From contig PKTR01000001.1 in assembly GCA_002869065.1 (NCBI GenBank), forward strand, positions 177,118 to 241,117: a stretch of 64,000 nt of DNA, written 5' to 3'. Below the pieces are notes generated by a model. It did no database searches. It saw nothing but the letters and a program-made list of their open reading frames with translations, and was not told the origin of the DNA. Positions within the stretch are counted from its first letter, which is position 1. Each line of letters starts with the position of its first letter. Shown one piece after another: positions 27,748 to 38,481 of the stretch. Source of the DNA: Hyphomicrobiales bacterium. Its GTDB lineage: Bacteria > Pseudomonadota > Alphaproteobacteria > Rhizobiales > Rhodobiaceae. A program made the translations under genes and the position numbers.

Positions 27748-29805
27748 ATGCTTTCACGGCGTCGGGACGGCATCTACGGCTATGTCGAATTGGACAATCC
27801 GCCGGTCAACGCGATCGGCCGGGCGTTGCGCCAGGCGCTGCTCGACGCCGTCGAGTGGGCCGAGGCCGAAGGTCTGGAGCGCGTCATTGTCTCCGGCAAG
27901 GGCAGGGGCTTTGCCGCCGGCGCCGACACGTCGGAATTCGACCGCCCGCCCGAGCCGCCGCATCTGCCCGACGTGCTGGCCCGCATCGAACAAAGCCCGG
28001 TTCCGTGGATCGCCGCGATCCATGGCGCGGCACTCGGCGGGGGCGCGGAGATCGCGCTCGCTTGCCGCTACCGCATTGCCCGTCCCGACGCGACCGTCGG
28101 CTTGCCCGAGGTCACGCTCGGCGTCGTCCCGGGCGCCGGCGGAACGCAGCGTCTGCCGCGCCTCATAGGGCTCGAAGCCGCGCTCGATCTGGTGCCGACC
28201 GGCAAGCCGGTCAGCGGCACGGCGGCAAAGGCGCTCGGGCTCGTCAACGAGGTCGACGACGATCCGGTCGCCCACGCCGAAATGCTGAACGGCGAACAGC
28301 TCGGCACGGTGGTCCCGGTCGGCGAGCTGAACACCGGTACGGTTGCGCCGGAAGCATTCGAGAAGGCGCGGAAAACGGCGGCGAAGCGCATGCGCGGCCA
28401 GATCGCCCCGCAAAAGGCAATCGACCTGCTTGAGCTTTCGCAGAGCGCGTCGCTCGCCGACGGGATGGCCGCCGAGCGCGCGGTGTTCCTCGAACTGCGG
28501 GCGTCCGAACAGGCGCGTTCCCTGCGCCACATCTTCTTTGCCGAGCGTGGCGCAAAGGCGCCGGGCTGGCTGACGGCGGATCCGATGCCGGTCGAGAACG
28601 TCGCAATCGTCGGCGGTGGCACCATGGGGGCCGGCATCGCCTACGCGCTGCTGAACGCAGGCCTCAAGGTCAGTGTGCTCGAAACCGACGCCGACGGCGT
28701 GGAGCGGGCAAGGGCCAATGTCGACAAGATCATCGAGGCGAGCCTTGGCCGTGGTCTGATCGACGCCGCCGGCGCCGATGACCGCCGTTCCCGGTTGACC
28801 ATTTCCGACGACTATGCGGTTGCCGGCGACGCCAATCTCGCGGTCGAGGCGGCGTTTGAAAGCATGGAGGTCAAGCGGCAGGTTTTCGGCCGGTTGCAGG
28901 CGGCCATGCCGGCGGAAAGCATTCTTGCCACCAACACGTCCTATCTCGACGTCGACGAAATCGCCGCCGTCCTCGACGATCCCTCGCGGCTGGTCGGTCT
29001 GCATTTCTTCGCGCCGGCCCACATCATGAAGCTGCTGGAGATCATCCGCGGCGCGAAGAGTTCGGACCGCGCGCTGGCGACCGGCTTCTCGCTCGCCCGC
29101 CGTCTGAAGAAGATCCCTGTGCTGTCCGGCGTTTGCGACGGCTTCATCGGCAACCGCATCCTCGCCCGCTATCGCGAGGCCGCCGACACGCTGCTCATGG
29201 ACGGCACGACGCCGTGGGAACTCGACGAAGCCATAGTCGAGTTCGGCTACGCAATGGGGCCGTATGAGGCGCAGGACCTCTCCGGCCTCGACATCGCCCA
29301 CGCCAATCGCCGCCGGCAGGACGCGACGCGCGACCCGAACCGCCGCTATATCCCGATTGCCGACCGTATGGTCAATGAGGGGCGTCTCGGGCGCAAAGCC
29401 TCGGTGGGCTGGTATCGTTATCCGGGCGGTGGCGGCAAGGTCGTCGACCCGTTGCTCGAGGATCTGATCCGTGAGGAGGCCCATTTCGCCAAGGTCGAAC
29501 GGGGTGAGTTCAGCGCCGATGAAATCCGTCATCGCCTGACGCTTGCGATGATCAACGAGGCTGCGGAAATCCTCGCTGAGGGGATTGCCGAGAAGGCCTC
29601 CGACATCGACCTCGTCACCGTTCACGGCTACGGCTTCCCGCGTTGGCGTGGTGGGCTCATGTGCTATGCCGACGCGCTTGGGGCCAAGGCCGTGCTCGAA
29701 GGGCTGAGTGAGCTGGCGAAGGAGGATGCGCTGGTTTGGAAGCCGAGCCGGGTGGTGGAGGAATGCGCCGAAAAGGGGCTGCGCTTCGCCGACTGGCGGC
29801 GCTGA
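27748..29805 (+). CDS. Bifunctional enoyl-CoA hydratase/3-hydroxyacyl-CoA dehydrogenase
   Basis: 685-residue fusion. The N-terminal crotonase domain (about 1-190) has both acidic residues in ALGGGAEIALACRY and VGLPEVTLGVVPGAGG. The NAD-binding domain starts near 288 with VAIVGGGTMGAGIAYALLNA, and the dehydrogenase C-terminal domains show HFFAPAHIMKLLEIIRG and a late VHGYGFPRWRGG. It can convert 2,3-dehydroadipyl-CoA to 3-oxoadipyl-CoA, the steps between BoxD and the thiolase; this assignment rests on position, since FadJ-type enzymes also serve fatty acids. GTGAGGAGA precedes the ATG. Confidence 0.88.
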   Translation: MLSRRRDGIYGYVELDNPPVNAIGRALRQALLDAVEWAEAEGLERVIVSGKGRGFAAGADTSEFDRPPEPPHLPDVLARIEQSPVPWIAAIHGAALGGGAEIALACRYRIARPDATVGLPEVTLGVVPGAGGTQRLPRLIGLEAALDLVPTGKPVSGTAAKALGLVNEVDDDPVAHAEMLNGEQLGTVVPVGELNTGTVAPEAFEKARKTAAKRMRGQIAPQKAIDLLELSQSASLADGMAAERAVFLELRASEQARSLRHIFFAERGAKAPGWLTADPMPVENVAIVGGGTMGAGIAYALLNAGLKVSVLETDADGVERARANVDKIIEASLGRGLIDAAGADDRRSRLTISDDYAVAGDANLAVEAAFESMEVKRQVFGRLQAAMPAESILATNTSYLDVDEIAAVLDDPSRLVGLHFFAPAHIMKLLEIIRGAKSSDRALATGFSLARRLKKIPVLSGVCDGFIGNRILARYREAADTLLMDGTTPWELDEAIVEFGYAMGPYEAQDLSGLDIAHANRRRQDATRDPNRRYIPIADRMVNEGRLGRKASVGWYRYPGGGGKVVDPLLEDLIREEAHFAKVERGEFSADEIRHRLTLAMINEAAEILAEGIAEKASDIDLVTVHGYGFPRWRGGLMCYADALGAKAVLEGLSELAKEDALVWKPSRVVEECAEKGLRFADWRR

Positions 29806-29889
29806 CCGCGGTCGCACGGGTGGCAAACCCCGTGCACCGGGCGGCCAATTCGGTTACATAGCGGGGCAATTCCCTCGAACCGGACCCCT

Positions 29890-30969
29890 TTGTCTGCCGT
29901 GTCAAACGCTGTGAACCACCGCGCCGCCCTGGAAAACCGCGACAAGATCTTCGCGGTTGCGCCCATGATGGACTGGACGGACCGGCACTGCCGGGCCTTC
30001 CATCGCCGGCTGACGACGCGCGCGTTGCTCTACACCGAGATGGTGACGTCGGGCGCGGTCATTCACGGCGATCGCGAGCGCCTCATCGGCTTCAGCGCCG
30101 AGGAGCATCCCGTCGCGTTGCAGCTCGGCGGCTCCGACCCGGCGGAACTCGCCGAGGCAGCGCCCATCGTTGAGGGCTTCGGCTATGACGAGGTCAACCT
30201 CAATGTCGGGTGTCCCTCCGACCGGGTGCAATCGGGCCGCTTCGGCGCCTGCCTGATGGCCGAGCCCGGCCTCGTCGGCGAGTGCGTCGCGGCAATGAAG
30301 AACGCCGTCTCGATCCCCGTCACCGTCAAATGCCGCATCGGCATCGACGATCAGGACCCCGAACCGGCGCTCGATGCGCTTGTCGCCGCTGTCGTCGCGG
30401 CCGGCACGGAAGCGGTCTGGGTGCATGCCCGCAAGGCCTGGCTCGAAGGTCTCAACCCGAAGCAGAACCGCGATATCCCGCCGCTCGACTACGACCGGGT
30501 CTATCGGCTGAAAGCGGCCCATCCGGACCTTTTCATCGGCATCAATGGTGGTATCGCGACGCTCGACGAAGCCTGTGCCCATCTCGACCATGTCGATGGC
30601 GTGATGCTCGGCCGCGCCGCCTATCACACCCCGGCCTTGCTCGCCGCCGTCGACCGGATGGTCTATGGCGCGGGCGGGGACGGCCCCGATATTTTCGCGG
30701 CGGTTGACGGGTTCACGGATTACATCGAGCGCCAGCTCACCCGCGATATCCGCCTGTCGCACATCACCCGCCACATGCTCGGCCTGTTCCACGGCATGCC
30801 CGGCGCTCGCCGCTGGCGTCGTATTCTCACCGTCGAGTCGGTCAAACCGGGCGCTGGTATCGAAGTCGTCGAAGCCGCACTCGACGCCGTCCGCGCCTCG
30901 GTGCTGGACAGCGCCGCGCATATCGGCGACAGAGAAGAGGACGCCGCGCCCAACCGGGTACGCGCATAA
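29890..30969 (+). CDS. dusA: tRNA-dihydrouridine synthase A
   Basis: About 359-residue FMN enzyme that reduces U20/U20a in the D-loop of tRNAs with NADPH. FAVAPMMDWTDRHCR opens the TIM barrel, EVNLNVGCPSDRVQ carries the catalytic Cys (108 here), and INGGIATLDEA with GVMLGRAAYHTP form the phosphate-binding end. The length and the WTDRHCRAFHR block fit DusA. The start codon is uncertain: TTG 29890, GTG 29899 and GTG 29911 are all in frame and none has a strong ribosome-binding site. It is unrelated to the aromatic genes and marks the end of that region. Confidence 0.92.
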   Translation: MSAVSNAVNHRAALENRDKIFAVAPMMDWTDRHCRAFHRRLTTRALLYTEMVTSGAVIHGDRERLIGFSAEEHPVALQLGGSDPAELAEAAPIVEGFGYDEVNLNVGCPSDRVQSGRFGACLMAEPGLVGECVAAMKNAVSIPVTVKCRIGIDDQDPEPALDALVAAVVAAGTEAVWVHARKAWLEGLNPKQNRDIPPLDYDRVYRLKAAHPDLFIGINGGIATLDEACAHLDHVDGVMLGRAAYHTPALLAAVDRMVYGAGGDGPDIFAAVDGFTDYIERQLTRDIRLSHITRHMLGLFHGMPGARRWRRILTVESVKPGAGIEVVEAALDAVRASVLDSAAHIGDREEDAAPNRVRA

Positions 30970-31024
30970 ATCACAAGAGCAGGGACCGGATCGCGAAGCG
31001 CCGGTCATACGTTAGGAAACGACC

Positions 31025-31852
31025 ATGGGGCTCGATCTTCCGCTCGGCGAACTCGCGCTGTTTGCCGTTGCCCTTCTCGGCACGGGCGCCGTTGCCGGCA
31101 TCCTCGCCGGCATTTTCGGCATTGGCGGTGGCGCCGTGCTGGTGCCGGTGCTCTACCAGTTCCTCGGAATGCTCGGCGTCGATCCGGCGGTGCAGATGCA
31201 TGTCGCCGTCGGTACCTCGCTCGGCATCATCGTGCCGACCTCAGTGCGGTCATTCCTGTCGCACAAGGCGCGTGGCGCGGTCGATATGGACCTGCTGAAA
31301 AGCTTCGTCATCGCCGTGCCCGCCGGCGTTGTGCTCGGCTCGATCGTCGCTGCCTATGTCTCGGCCGCCGGGCTGAAGGGCATTTTCGCGGCCATCGCCG
31401 CGCTGGTCGCCTTCAAGATGCTGTTCGGCAAGGCGAGCTGGCGTCTCGGCGATGATCTGCCCGGCGTCGCCGGCCGCAGCTTCGTCGGCGTTGTCATCGG
31501 CTTTCTGTCGGTGCTGATGGGCATCGGCGGTGGCGTCATGAACAACACCTTCATGACGCTGTTCGGCCGCCCGATCCATCAGGCGGTGGCAACGTCTGCC
31601 GGCGTTGGCGTGCTGATTTCCATTCCCGGCATGTTCGGCTTCATCTGGGCCGGCTGGGGTGCGGAGGGCCTGCCGCCGCTGTCGATTGGTTTCGTCAACG
31701 TGCTCGCCGTCGCGCTGGTCATCCCGGTGACGATCCTCATCGCGCCGCTTGGCGTGCGCATCGCGCATGCGCTGACCAAGCGCAAGCTCGAGGTCGGCTT
31801 CGGCATTTTCCTGCTGGTCGTCGCGACGCGCTTCCTGATCAGCCTGTTCTAG
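31025..31852 (+). CDS. TauE/SafE-family membrane permease
   Basis: 275-residue protein with about eight hydrophobic segments and the repeated Gly-rich family motifs GIFGIGGGAVLVPVLYQF and GIGGGVMNNTFMTLFG. The family exports sulfite or sulfoacetate, or moves other anions; nothing nearby points to one substrate. The dispersed repeat begins at its stop codon. Confidence 0.85.
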   Translation: MGLDLPLGELALFAVALLGTGAVAGILAGIFGIGGGAVLVPVLYQFLGMLGVDPAVQMHVAVGTSLGIIVPTSVRSFLSHKARGAVDMDLLKSFVIAVPAGVVLGSIVAAYVSAAGLKGIFAAIAALVAFKMLFGKASWRLGDDLPGVAGRSFVGVVIGFLSVLMGIGGGVMNNTFMTLFGRPIHQAVATSAGVGVLISIPGMFGFIWAGWGAEGLPPLSIGFVNVLAVALVIPVTILIAPLGVRIAHALTKRKLEVGFGIFLLVVATRFLISLF

Positions 31853-31948
31853 AGCGCATTCCCGAACCGAAGGTCCGCGCAAGCGAAAAGTTGACAGACT
31901 TTTCGGAAAAGAATTCGCGGCAAAACAAAGAGATAAAGCATTTCAGTG
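31852..31948. repeat. Dispersed intergenic repeat, diverged copy
   Basis: GAGCGCATTCCCGAA starts this element and TTTTCGGAAAAGAATTCGCG lies further on, followed by CAAAACAAAGAGATAAAGCATTT. The copy at 49337 shares both blocks; between them this copy has an unrelated 30-base insert. The parent sequence resembles the short palindromic intergenic element common in rhizobial genomes. Confidence 0.6.
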
Positions 31949-31990
31949 AATCAACGTTCGCAGGAAATGCTTTTGGGCGCAACAGACCGC

Positions 31991-32698
31991 CTATGGCGTA
32001 AAGATCAGCCGGTCGCCCTCGACCCGCCACGACGACATGCGGTTGAGAAAATTCATGCCGAGCAGGCTGGTTCCGAGCTTGCCCGATGGCGTCACCAGCG
32101 CATCCATCTTCTCGATACGGATATCGCCGACGATGAGCGGACCGGTGGTCACATGGGCGACGCCGGTTTGTCCGTTCGCCGTCATGATCGGCACGGTGTA
32201 GGACAGGCGCTCGACGTCGACGCCGATACGCCGCGCGTCGTCGTTGGAGAGCGTCGTTGTCGTCGCGCCGGTGTCGACCAGGAAATCGACCGGCGTGCCG
32301 GCAAGGTTCGCGCGGATGTGGAAATGATTGTCGGAGCTGCGCATCACCATGACCGCGCCCGAACCGTCGCTGACCGACATGCCCGGCACGATCGCCGCCG
32401 CCGTGCGCCGCGCGATCATCGACAAATCGTCCTTGAAGGCATAGCCGGCGACGAGCACGAGCCCGAGTCCGCCCCATACGAGAACCGCCTTGCCGACCTC
32501 ACGAAACTGCGGGCGGGAGGCAACGAGCGAGGCAAGCAGGACCGCCAGAAGCACGCCGAGATAGACAAGATTTGGCGCGTCCTCGCCGAGCGGGTCGGCG
32601 CCGGCACCGGTGCCAATCCCGGCGATGAACCAGACAAGACCGGCAACGCCGAGGCCGGCGAGGGCGATCAATGCCACTTTGCGGAAATTCGGCGTCAT
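31991..32698 (-). CDS. Retropepsin-like aspartic protease, membrane-anchored
   Basis: 235-residue protein. Three hydrophobic segments in the first 90 residues anchor a C-terminal domain of the bacterial retropepsin-like family. The active-site motif VDTGATTTTLS and a closing LLGMNFLNRMSSWRVEGDRL are clear. These proteins are thought to act as dimers at the membrane on unknown targets. The ATG at 32698 begins MTPNFRKVALIAL with an upstream GGAGA; the frame stays open far upstream across cobS and is not coding there. Convergent with the TauE gene. Confidence 0.82.
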   Translation of the reverse strand: MTPNFRKVALIALAGLGVAGLVWFIAGIGTGAGADPLGEDAPNLVYLGVLLAVLLASLVASRPQFREVGKAVLVWGGLGLVLVAGYAFKDDLSMIARRTAAAIVPGMSVSDGSGAVMVMRSSDNHFHIRANLAGTPVDFLVDTGATTTTLSNDDARRIGVDVERLSYTVPIMTANGQTGVAHVTTGPLIVGDIRIEKMDALVTPSGKLGTSLLGMNFLNRMSSWRVEGDRLIFTP

Positions 32699-32793
32699 CG
32701 GGTCAGGGTCTCCGTATCGCTTTGCCGAGGCAGCATGTCCGGCGGTTCTTCCTAGATAGGAAGCCTTTCGCGCCATGCCAAACGCGGGCGTCG

Positions 32794-33600
32794 TCAGACC
32801 GCGACCATGAGCAGCGCGACGAGGAAACCGATTTCCGCCAGTTGCTGGCTTGCGCCCAGCACGTCGCCGGTCTGCCCGCCGAGTACGCGGCGAATGAAAC
32901 GTGCAAACACCGCGACGACGGCGACCGCGCCGGCAACCGCAACCAGCGTTGGGCCGGCTCCGGCGGTGACCGCCAACGGGGCAAGCAGGATCACGGTCAG
33001 GGTGCTCGCGATCAATACAGCGGCGCGCTCGGGGCGGCCGAAAGAGGCCGAGGCGCCATCCGGGCGAGCGTGCGGCAGGAGATGCGACACCCAGGCGACC
33101 AGCAACCGGCTGACGGCAGCCGCCGACATCAGCGCGATTGCCGCGGCGAGAGGCTCGTAGCGCACAATCAGCGCGGCAAGCGCGGCGGCACGGACCAGCA
33201 GCGACAGAACCAGCACGACGGCGCCATAGGTGCCGATGCGGCTGTCGCGCATGATCGCGAGCTTGTCGGCGATTTTCCATCCCCCGCCGATTCCATCTGC
33301 GACGTCGGCCAGCCCGTCTTCATGCAGCGCGCCGGTCGTCGCCACCAGCGTGGCTAGCGTCAGGAGCGCGATCAGCGCCGCCGGCAGCGCGGTCGTCGAG
33401 AGAATGAAAAGCACCAGGGCGGCGGGAAGCGCGATAAGGGCCCCGGCGAGCGGCAGGGCGCGCGCCGCGCGGGCAAACCCGGTCGATTGCATCGGATCGT
33501 CGGTGGCGTGAAGCGGCGGTACCGGGAGGCGCGAAAAGAATCGCAGCATGCCGGCCAGGTCGACAAGCCACGATGCCGCGCTGTTGTCGTTTTCGCTCAT
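32794..33600 (-). CDS. cobS: Adenosylcobinamide-GDP ribazoletransferase
   Basis: 268-residue membrane enzyme joining adenosylcobinamide-GDP and alpha-ribazole in the last assembly step of cobalamin. GALHEDGLADVADGIGGG is the conserved Asp-rich metal site, preceded by LRFFSRLPVP. Several hydrophobic segments make up the rest. It is divergent from cobT, which makes its co-substrate precursor; 121 bases lie between them. Also named CobV in some species. Confidence 0.93.
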   Translation of the reverse strand: MSENDNSAASWLVDLAGMLRFFSRLPVPPLHATDDPMQSTGFARAARALPLAGALIALPAALVLFILSTTALPAALIALLTLATLVATTGALHEDGLADVADGIGGGWKIADKLAIMRDSRIGTYGAVVLVLSLLVRAAALAALIVRYEPLAAAIALMSAAAVSRLLVAWVSHLLPHARPDGASASFGRPERAAVLIASTLTVILLAPLAVTAGAGPTLVAVAGAVAVVAVFARFIRRVLGGQTGDVLGASQQLAEIGFLVALLMVAV

Positions 33601-33721
33601 TCCTCGCCCTGCCGCTGCACTTTGCTGTTGGTCATACCCGCACGCGCTTGCATTGCCTCGTGCCCGGTTATAGATCGGGAACCCTCTGCTGTCTCAGCTT
33701 TCCCGCCCAAGGAGTCGTTCG

Positions 33722-34750
33722 ATGTCCTCGTGCGCCGACCGCGCCCCATTTGATGATATCCGCACGCTGATCGATACCATGCCCGGCACCGACGATGCCG
33801 CCGTCGCCGCCGTGCGCGAACGTGAACGCGACCTGACCAAACCCCAAGGCTCTCTCGGCCGGCTGGAAAGCCTGGTCGAATGGCTTGCCGCCTGGCAGGG
33901 ATTGCCGCGCCCGAGCGTGGATAAGCCGCGTGTCGCCGTCTTTGCCGCCAATCACGGTATCGCCGCGCGCGGCGTTTCGGCCTATCCGCCCGAGGTGACC
34001 AAGCAGATGGTCGCGAATTTCGCCAACAACGGCGCCGCGATCAATCAGCTCTGCGCCGTCTATGATATCGGCCTCAGGGTCTACGAGCTGGCGCTCGATG
34101 CGCCGACGCCGGACATTGCCGAGACGGATGCGTTTGACGAGGTCGGCTGCGCCGCGACCATCGCCTACGGCATGGAAGCGATCGAGGGCGAAGTCGATCT
34201 GCTGTGCATTGGCGAAATGGGAATCGGCAACACCACCGTTGCCTCGATCCTCTACCACGCCCTTTACGGCGGTGAGGCCCGCGACTGGGTCGGACCCGGA
34301 ACCGGCCTCGATGCCCATGGCGTTGCCGTGAAGGCCGACGTCGTCGCCAAGGCCGTCGCTCGCCTCGGCGGTGAGCGCCCGGAAGCGCTCGAGATTCTTC
34401 GCCGCCTTGGTGGGCGGGAGATCGCGGCAATGGCCGGCGCCATTCTGGCTGCTCGCCACGCCCGCATCCCGGTCGTCGTCGACGGTTTCGTCGCAACCTC
34501 CGCTGCGGCCATCGTTCACGGCATGGCGCCTGACGCTATCGATCATTGCCTGTTCGCGCACACATCCGCCGAGCCGGCGCACGCCCGCGCACTCGAGGCC
34601 ATGGGCAAGGAGGCGCTGCTCAATCTCGGCATGCGGCTCGGTGAGGGGACGGGCGCGGCGATCGCGGCGAGCATCGTGCGCGCGGCTGCCGCCACCCATA
34701 ATGGCATGGCGACCTTCTCCGAAGCCGGTGTTGCCGGCAAGGGCGCCTGA
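33722..34750 (+). CDS. cobT: Nicotinate-nucleotide--dimethylbenzimidazole phosphoribosyltransferase
   Basis: 342-residue enzyme forming alpha-ribazole 5'-phosphate from nicotinate mononucleotide and dimethylbenzimidazole. Conserved blocks include TKPQGSLGRLESLVEWLAAW, FAANHGIAARGVSAYPPEVT, GEMGIGNTTVASIL, GPGTGLDAHG and the C-terminal LGEGTGAAIAASIVRAA holding the catalytic Glu. Forms a divergent pair with cobS. The ATG follows AAGGAGT. Confidence 0.94.
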   Translation: MSSCADRAPFDDIRTLIDTMPGTDDAAVAAVRERERDLTKPQGSLGRLESLVEWLAAWQGLPRPSVDKPRVAVFAANHGIAARGVSAYPPEVTKQMVANFANNGAAINQLCAVYDIGLRVYELALDAPTPDIAETDAFDEVGCAATIAYGMEAIEGEVDLLCIGEMGIGNTTVASILYHALYGGEARDWVGPGTGLDAHGVAVKADVVAKAVARLGGERPEALEILRRLGGREIAAMAGAILAARHARIPVVVDGFVATSAAAIVHGMAPDAIDHCLFAHTSAEPAHARALEAMGKEALLNLGMRLGEGTGAAIAASIVRAAAATHNGMATFSEAGVAGKGA

Positions 34751-34792
34751 TTCCGTTTTGATTTGGGTCGAGTGACGCGATCCGCTGCGCGG

Positions 34793-36331
<1,539 letters not shown>

Positions 36332-36445
36332 GCGTTTGCCGTTCCTCAAACCCAAAAATTTCGTCGGATCGAAATACCCCACCGATAGCGCCTATTATTC
36401 CGTCCAATCGTTAAGAAAGAATCAGAGAACGCGGTTTCGCGAAAA

Positions 36446-36976
36446 ATGTTTGATTGGCGTGCATTGCGGCGGTGGAGCGCTCGGGCATCATGGATGACGA
36501 CCGGGTTATTCATTGTTCTTGCAGTGATTTCCCTGTTCATTCTTCCGCAGGGAAAGGATGGCGGGGAGGTTGTCGGCCATGCTCGCGCGGGCGATGGCGA
36601 TAGCCTGGAGATCGCCGGCCGGCGTTTACGTCTTCACGGCATCGACGCGCCCGAACTCGATCAGACATGCCGCGACGAAGCCGGCCGTCCCTATCCCTGC
36701 GGCAGGGTCGCTCGCGATCGGCTGCGCAACCTCGTCGGCGGGGGCGAAATCACATGCGCAGTCAATGGCACCGATCGCTTCGAGCGTTTGCTGGTCGCCT
36801 GCCGGTCTGGCGAGGTCGATATCAATGCGCGAATGGTGGCTGACGGCTGGGCAATTTCCTACGGCGCCTACAGCGACGAAGAGGCCGAAGCGCGCCGTGC
36901 CGGGCGCGGCATCTGGCAGGGCGAGTTCGAACGCCCGCGTGATTGGCGCGATGCGCGACACAACACTGCAAGGTGA
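36446..36976 (+). CDS. Thermonuclease (SNase-like) family protein, membrane-anchored
   Basis: 176-residue protein. One N-terminal hydrophobic helix (about 16-34) is followed by an SNase-like domain: ARAGDGDSLEI, RLRLHGIDAPELDQ, CGRVARDRLRNLVGG and DRFERLLVAC. Catalytic Asp/Arg/Glu-type positions of staphylococcal nuclease are partly conserved, so nuclease activity outside the cytoplasm is plausible. Ends with an Arg-rich tail. The ribosome-binding site is weak. Confidence 0.78.
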   Translation: MFDWRALRRWSARASWMTTGLFIVLAVISLFILPQGKDGGEVVGHARAGDGDSLEIAGRRLRLHGIDAPELDQTCRDEAGRPYPCGRVARDRLRNLVGGGEITCAVNGTDRFERLLVACRSGEVDINARMVADGWAISYGAYSDEEAEARRAGRGIWQGEFERPRDWRDARHNTAR

Positions 36977-37062
36977 TCCGACCGGCCGCGATTGGTGATC
37001 GCGACGGGCTTGAGAAACGCCCCATGCCGTGATCAGCTTGCGCGCCAAAGGGGAGGACGACC

Positions 37063-37677
37063 ATGAAGCTGTATGTCGACAACAATCGCGCGCCCAATCC
37101 GCGCCGGGTCAGGATCTTCATCGCCGAAAAGGGCATCGACGTTCCGACCGAAATCGTCGACCTCGGCAAGCTGGAGCACAAGACGGACACGTTCACCGCG
37201 CTGAACCCGATGCAGCGCCTTCCGGTGCTCGTCCTCGACGATGGCACGGTGATTTCCGAGTCGGTGGCGATCAGCCGCTATTTCGAGGAGCTCTATCCCG
37301 AGCCGCCTCTGTTTGGCGTCGATGCGCGCGATCGCGCCATCGTCGAGATGTGGAACCGTCGCATGGACCTAAATCTCGGCATGATGTTCGCTGCCGTGTT
37401 CCGCCATTCGCACCCAGCGATGGCGGCTATGGAGGTTCCGCAGGTGCCGGAATGGGCTGAAGCAAACCGGCCCAAGCTGCTGGATTATCTGGCGTTTATG
37501 GACAAGGAACTGGCCGGGCGCCCGTTCATCGCCGGCGAGCGCTTTACGATCGCCGACATCACCGCGGTCTGCATCATCGATTTCCTGCGGCCGGCCCGCG
37601 TCAAGGTTCCCGAAGAGCTGACCAATCTGCACCGCTGGCACGCCGAGGTCTCGGCTCGTCCGGGCTGTGTGCAGTAG
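37063..37677 (+). CDS. Glutathione S-transferase family protein
   Basis: 204-residue GST with a thioredoxin-like N-terminal domain (KLYVDNNRAPNPRRVRIFIA, LNPMQRLPVLVLDDGTVISE with the glutathione-binding cis-Pro and Glu-Ser) and an all-helical C-terminal domain ending with GERFTIADITAVCIIDF. Substrate unknown. It is followed 17 bases later by the UDG-family gene, probably co-transcribed. Confidence 0.88.
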   Translation: MKLYVDNNRAPNPRRVRIFIAEKGIDVPTEIVDLGKLEHKTDTFTALNPMQRLPVLVLDDGTVISESVAISRYFEELYPEPPLFGVDARDRAIVEMWNRRMDLNLGMMFAAVFRHSHPAMAAMEVPQVPEWAEANRPKLLDYLAFMDKELAGRPFIAGERFTIADITAVCIIDFLRPARVKVPEELTNLHRWHAEVSARPGCVQ

Positions 37678-37694
37678 CGGCAGGATCCGGCCGA

Positions 37695-38369
37695 ATGAGC
37701 GTTTCCCCCGGCGAGGATCTGCGCGACGTGGTGGCGCCGGGGCTGGAAGACCTCGGGCGGCGTGTAGCGGCCTGTCGGGTTTGTCGCGATGCCCCGCTCG
37801 AAAAGACGCCACTGCCGCACGAACCGCGACCGGTACTGCGGATATCGCGCACCGCGCGGATCGCCATCTGCGGCCAGGCGCCTGGCGCACGGGTGCACGC
37901 GTCGGGATTGCCCTTTGACGACCCGTCCGGCGACCGGCTGCGCGACTGGCTCGGCGTCGACCGAGCTGTTTTCTATGACGTCACCCGCGTCGCCATCATC
38001 CCGATGGGCTTCTGCTTTCCTGGCCTCGACGCAAAGGGCGGAGACCTGCCTCCGCGCAAGGAGTGTGCGCGCACCTGGCACGACGAAATCTTCGCCGCGA
38101 TGCCGCAGATCGGTCTGGTGCTGGCCATCGGCGCCTATGCGCAGAGCTATCACCTGGGCACAGCGCGCCGAAAGACGCTGACCGAAACGGTTGCCGATTG
38201 GCGGACCATCTGGGAACGGGATGTGCGCCCGCGCGCCTTGCCGCTGCCGCATCCTTCCTGGCGCAACACCGGCTGGCTGAAACGTCATCCCTGGTTCGAA
38301 ATCGATGTGTTGCCTGTGCTCAAAAAAGAGGTCCGGACGCTCATCGAGCATCCGGACCAGTCCGGGTAG
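37695..38369 (+). CDS. Uracil-DNA glycosylase family protein with probable Fe-S cluster
   Basis: 224-residue protein of the UDG superfamily. Motif A is ICGQAPGARVH and the late motif is LPLPHPSWRN. Four Cys (27, 30, 107, 124) have C-x2-C and C-x16-C spacing like the [4Fe-4S] site of family 4/5 enzymes. It is expected to excise uracil or related damaged bases from DNA, but the GQAPG loop differs from classical family 1 enzymes, so exact activity is open. The GTG/ATG choice is clear: ATG at 37695. Confidence 0.8.
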   Translation: MSVSPGEDLRDVVAPGLEDLGRRVAACRVCRDAPLEKTPLPHEPRPVLRISRTARIAICGQAPGARVHASGLPFDDPSGDRLRDWLGVDRAVFYDVTRVAIIPMGFCFPGLDAKGGDLPPRKECARTWHDEIFAAMPQIGLVLAIGAYAQSYHLGTARRKTLTETVADWRTIWERDVRPRALPLPHPSWRNTGWLKRHPWFEIDVLPVLKKEVRTLIEHPDQSG

Positions 38370-38481
38370 AGCCAAAGTGTCTCTTGATGGAAGCGCCTGT
38401 CGCTCAAGGGGCAAGAGCCGGGCTTCTCGTTCGGTGGGAGCCTCCGCCGGGCCCCGGGAACCGAAAATCGTCGGGTCGTTA

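Noticed and set aside
29814-29835. GCACGGG/CCCGTGC repeat after the bifunctional hydratase/dehydrogenase gene.
   Set aside because: Seven-base stem without T-run; may be chance in 65% GC DNA.
31991-33280. Open frame on - joining the retropepsin gene with sequence upstream across cobS.
   Set aside because: Upstream of 32698 the translation is Arg/Ala-rich shadow of cobS with no similarity to the protease; the gene proper has its own start.
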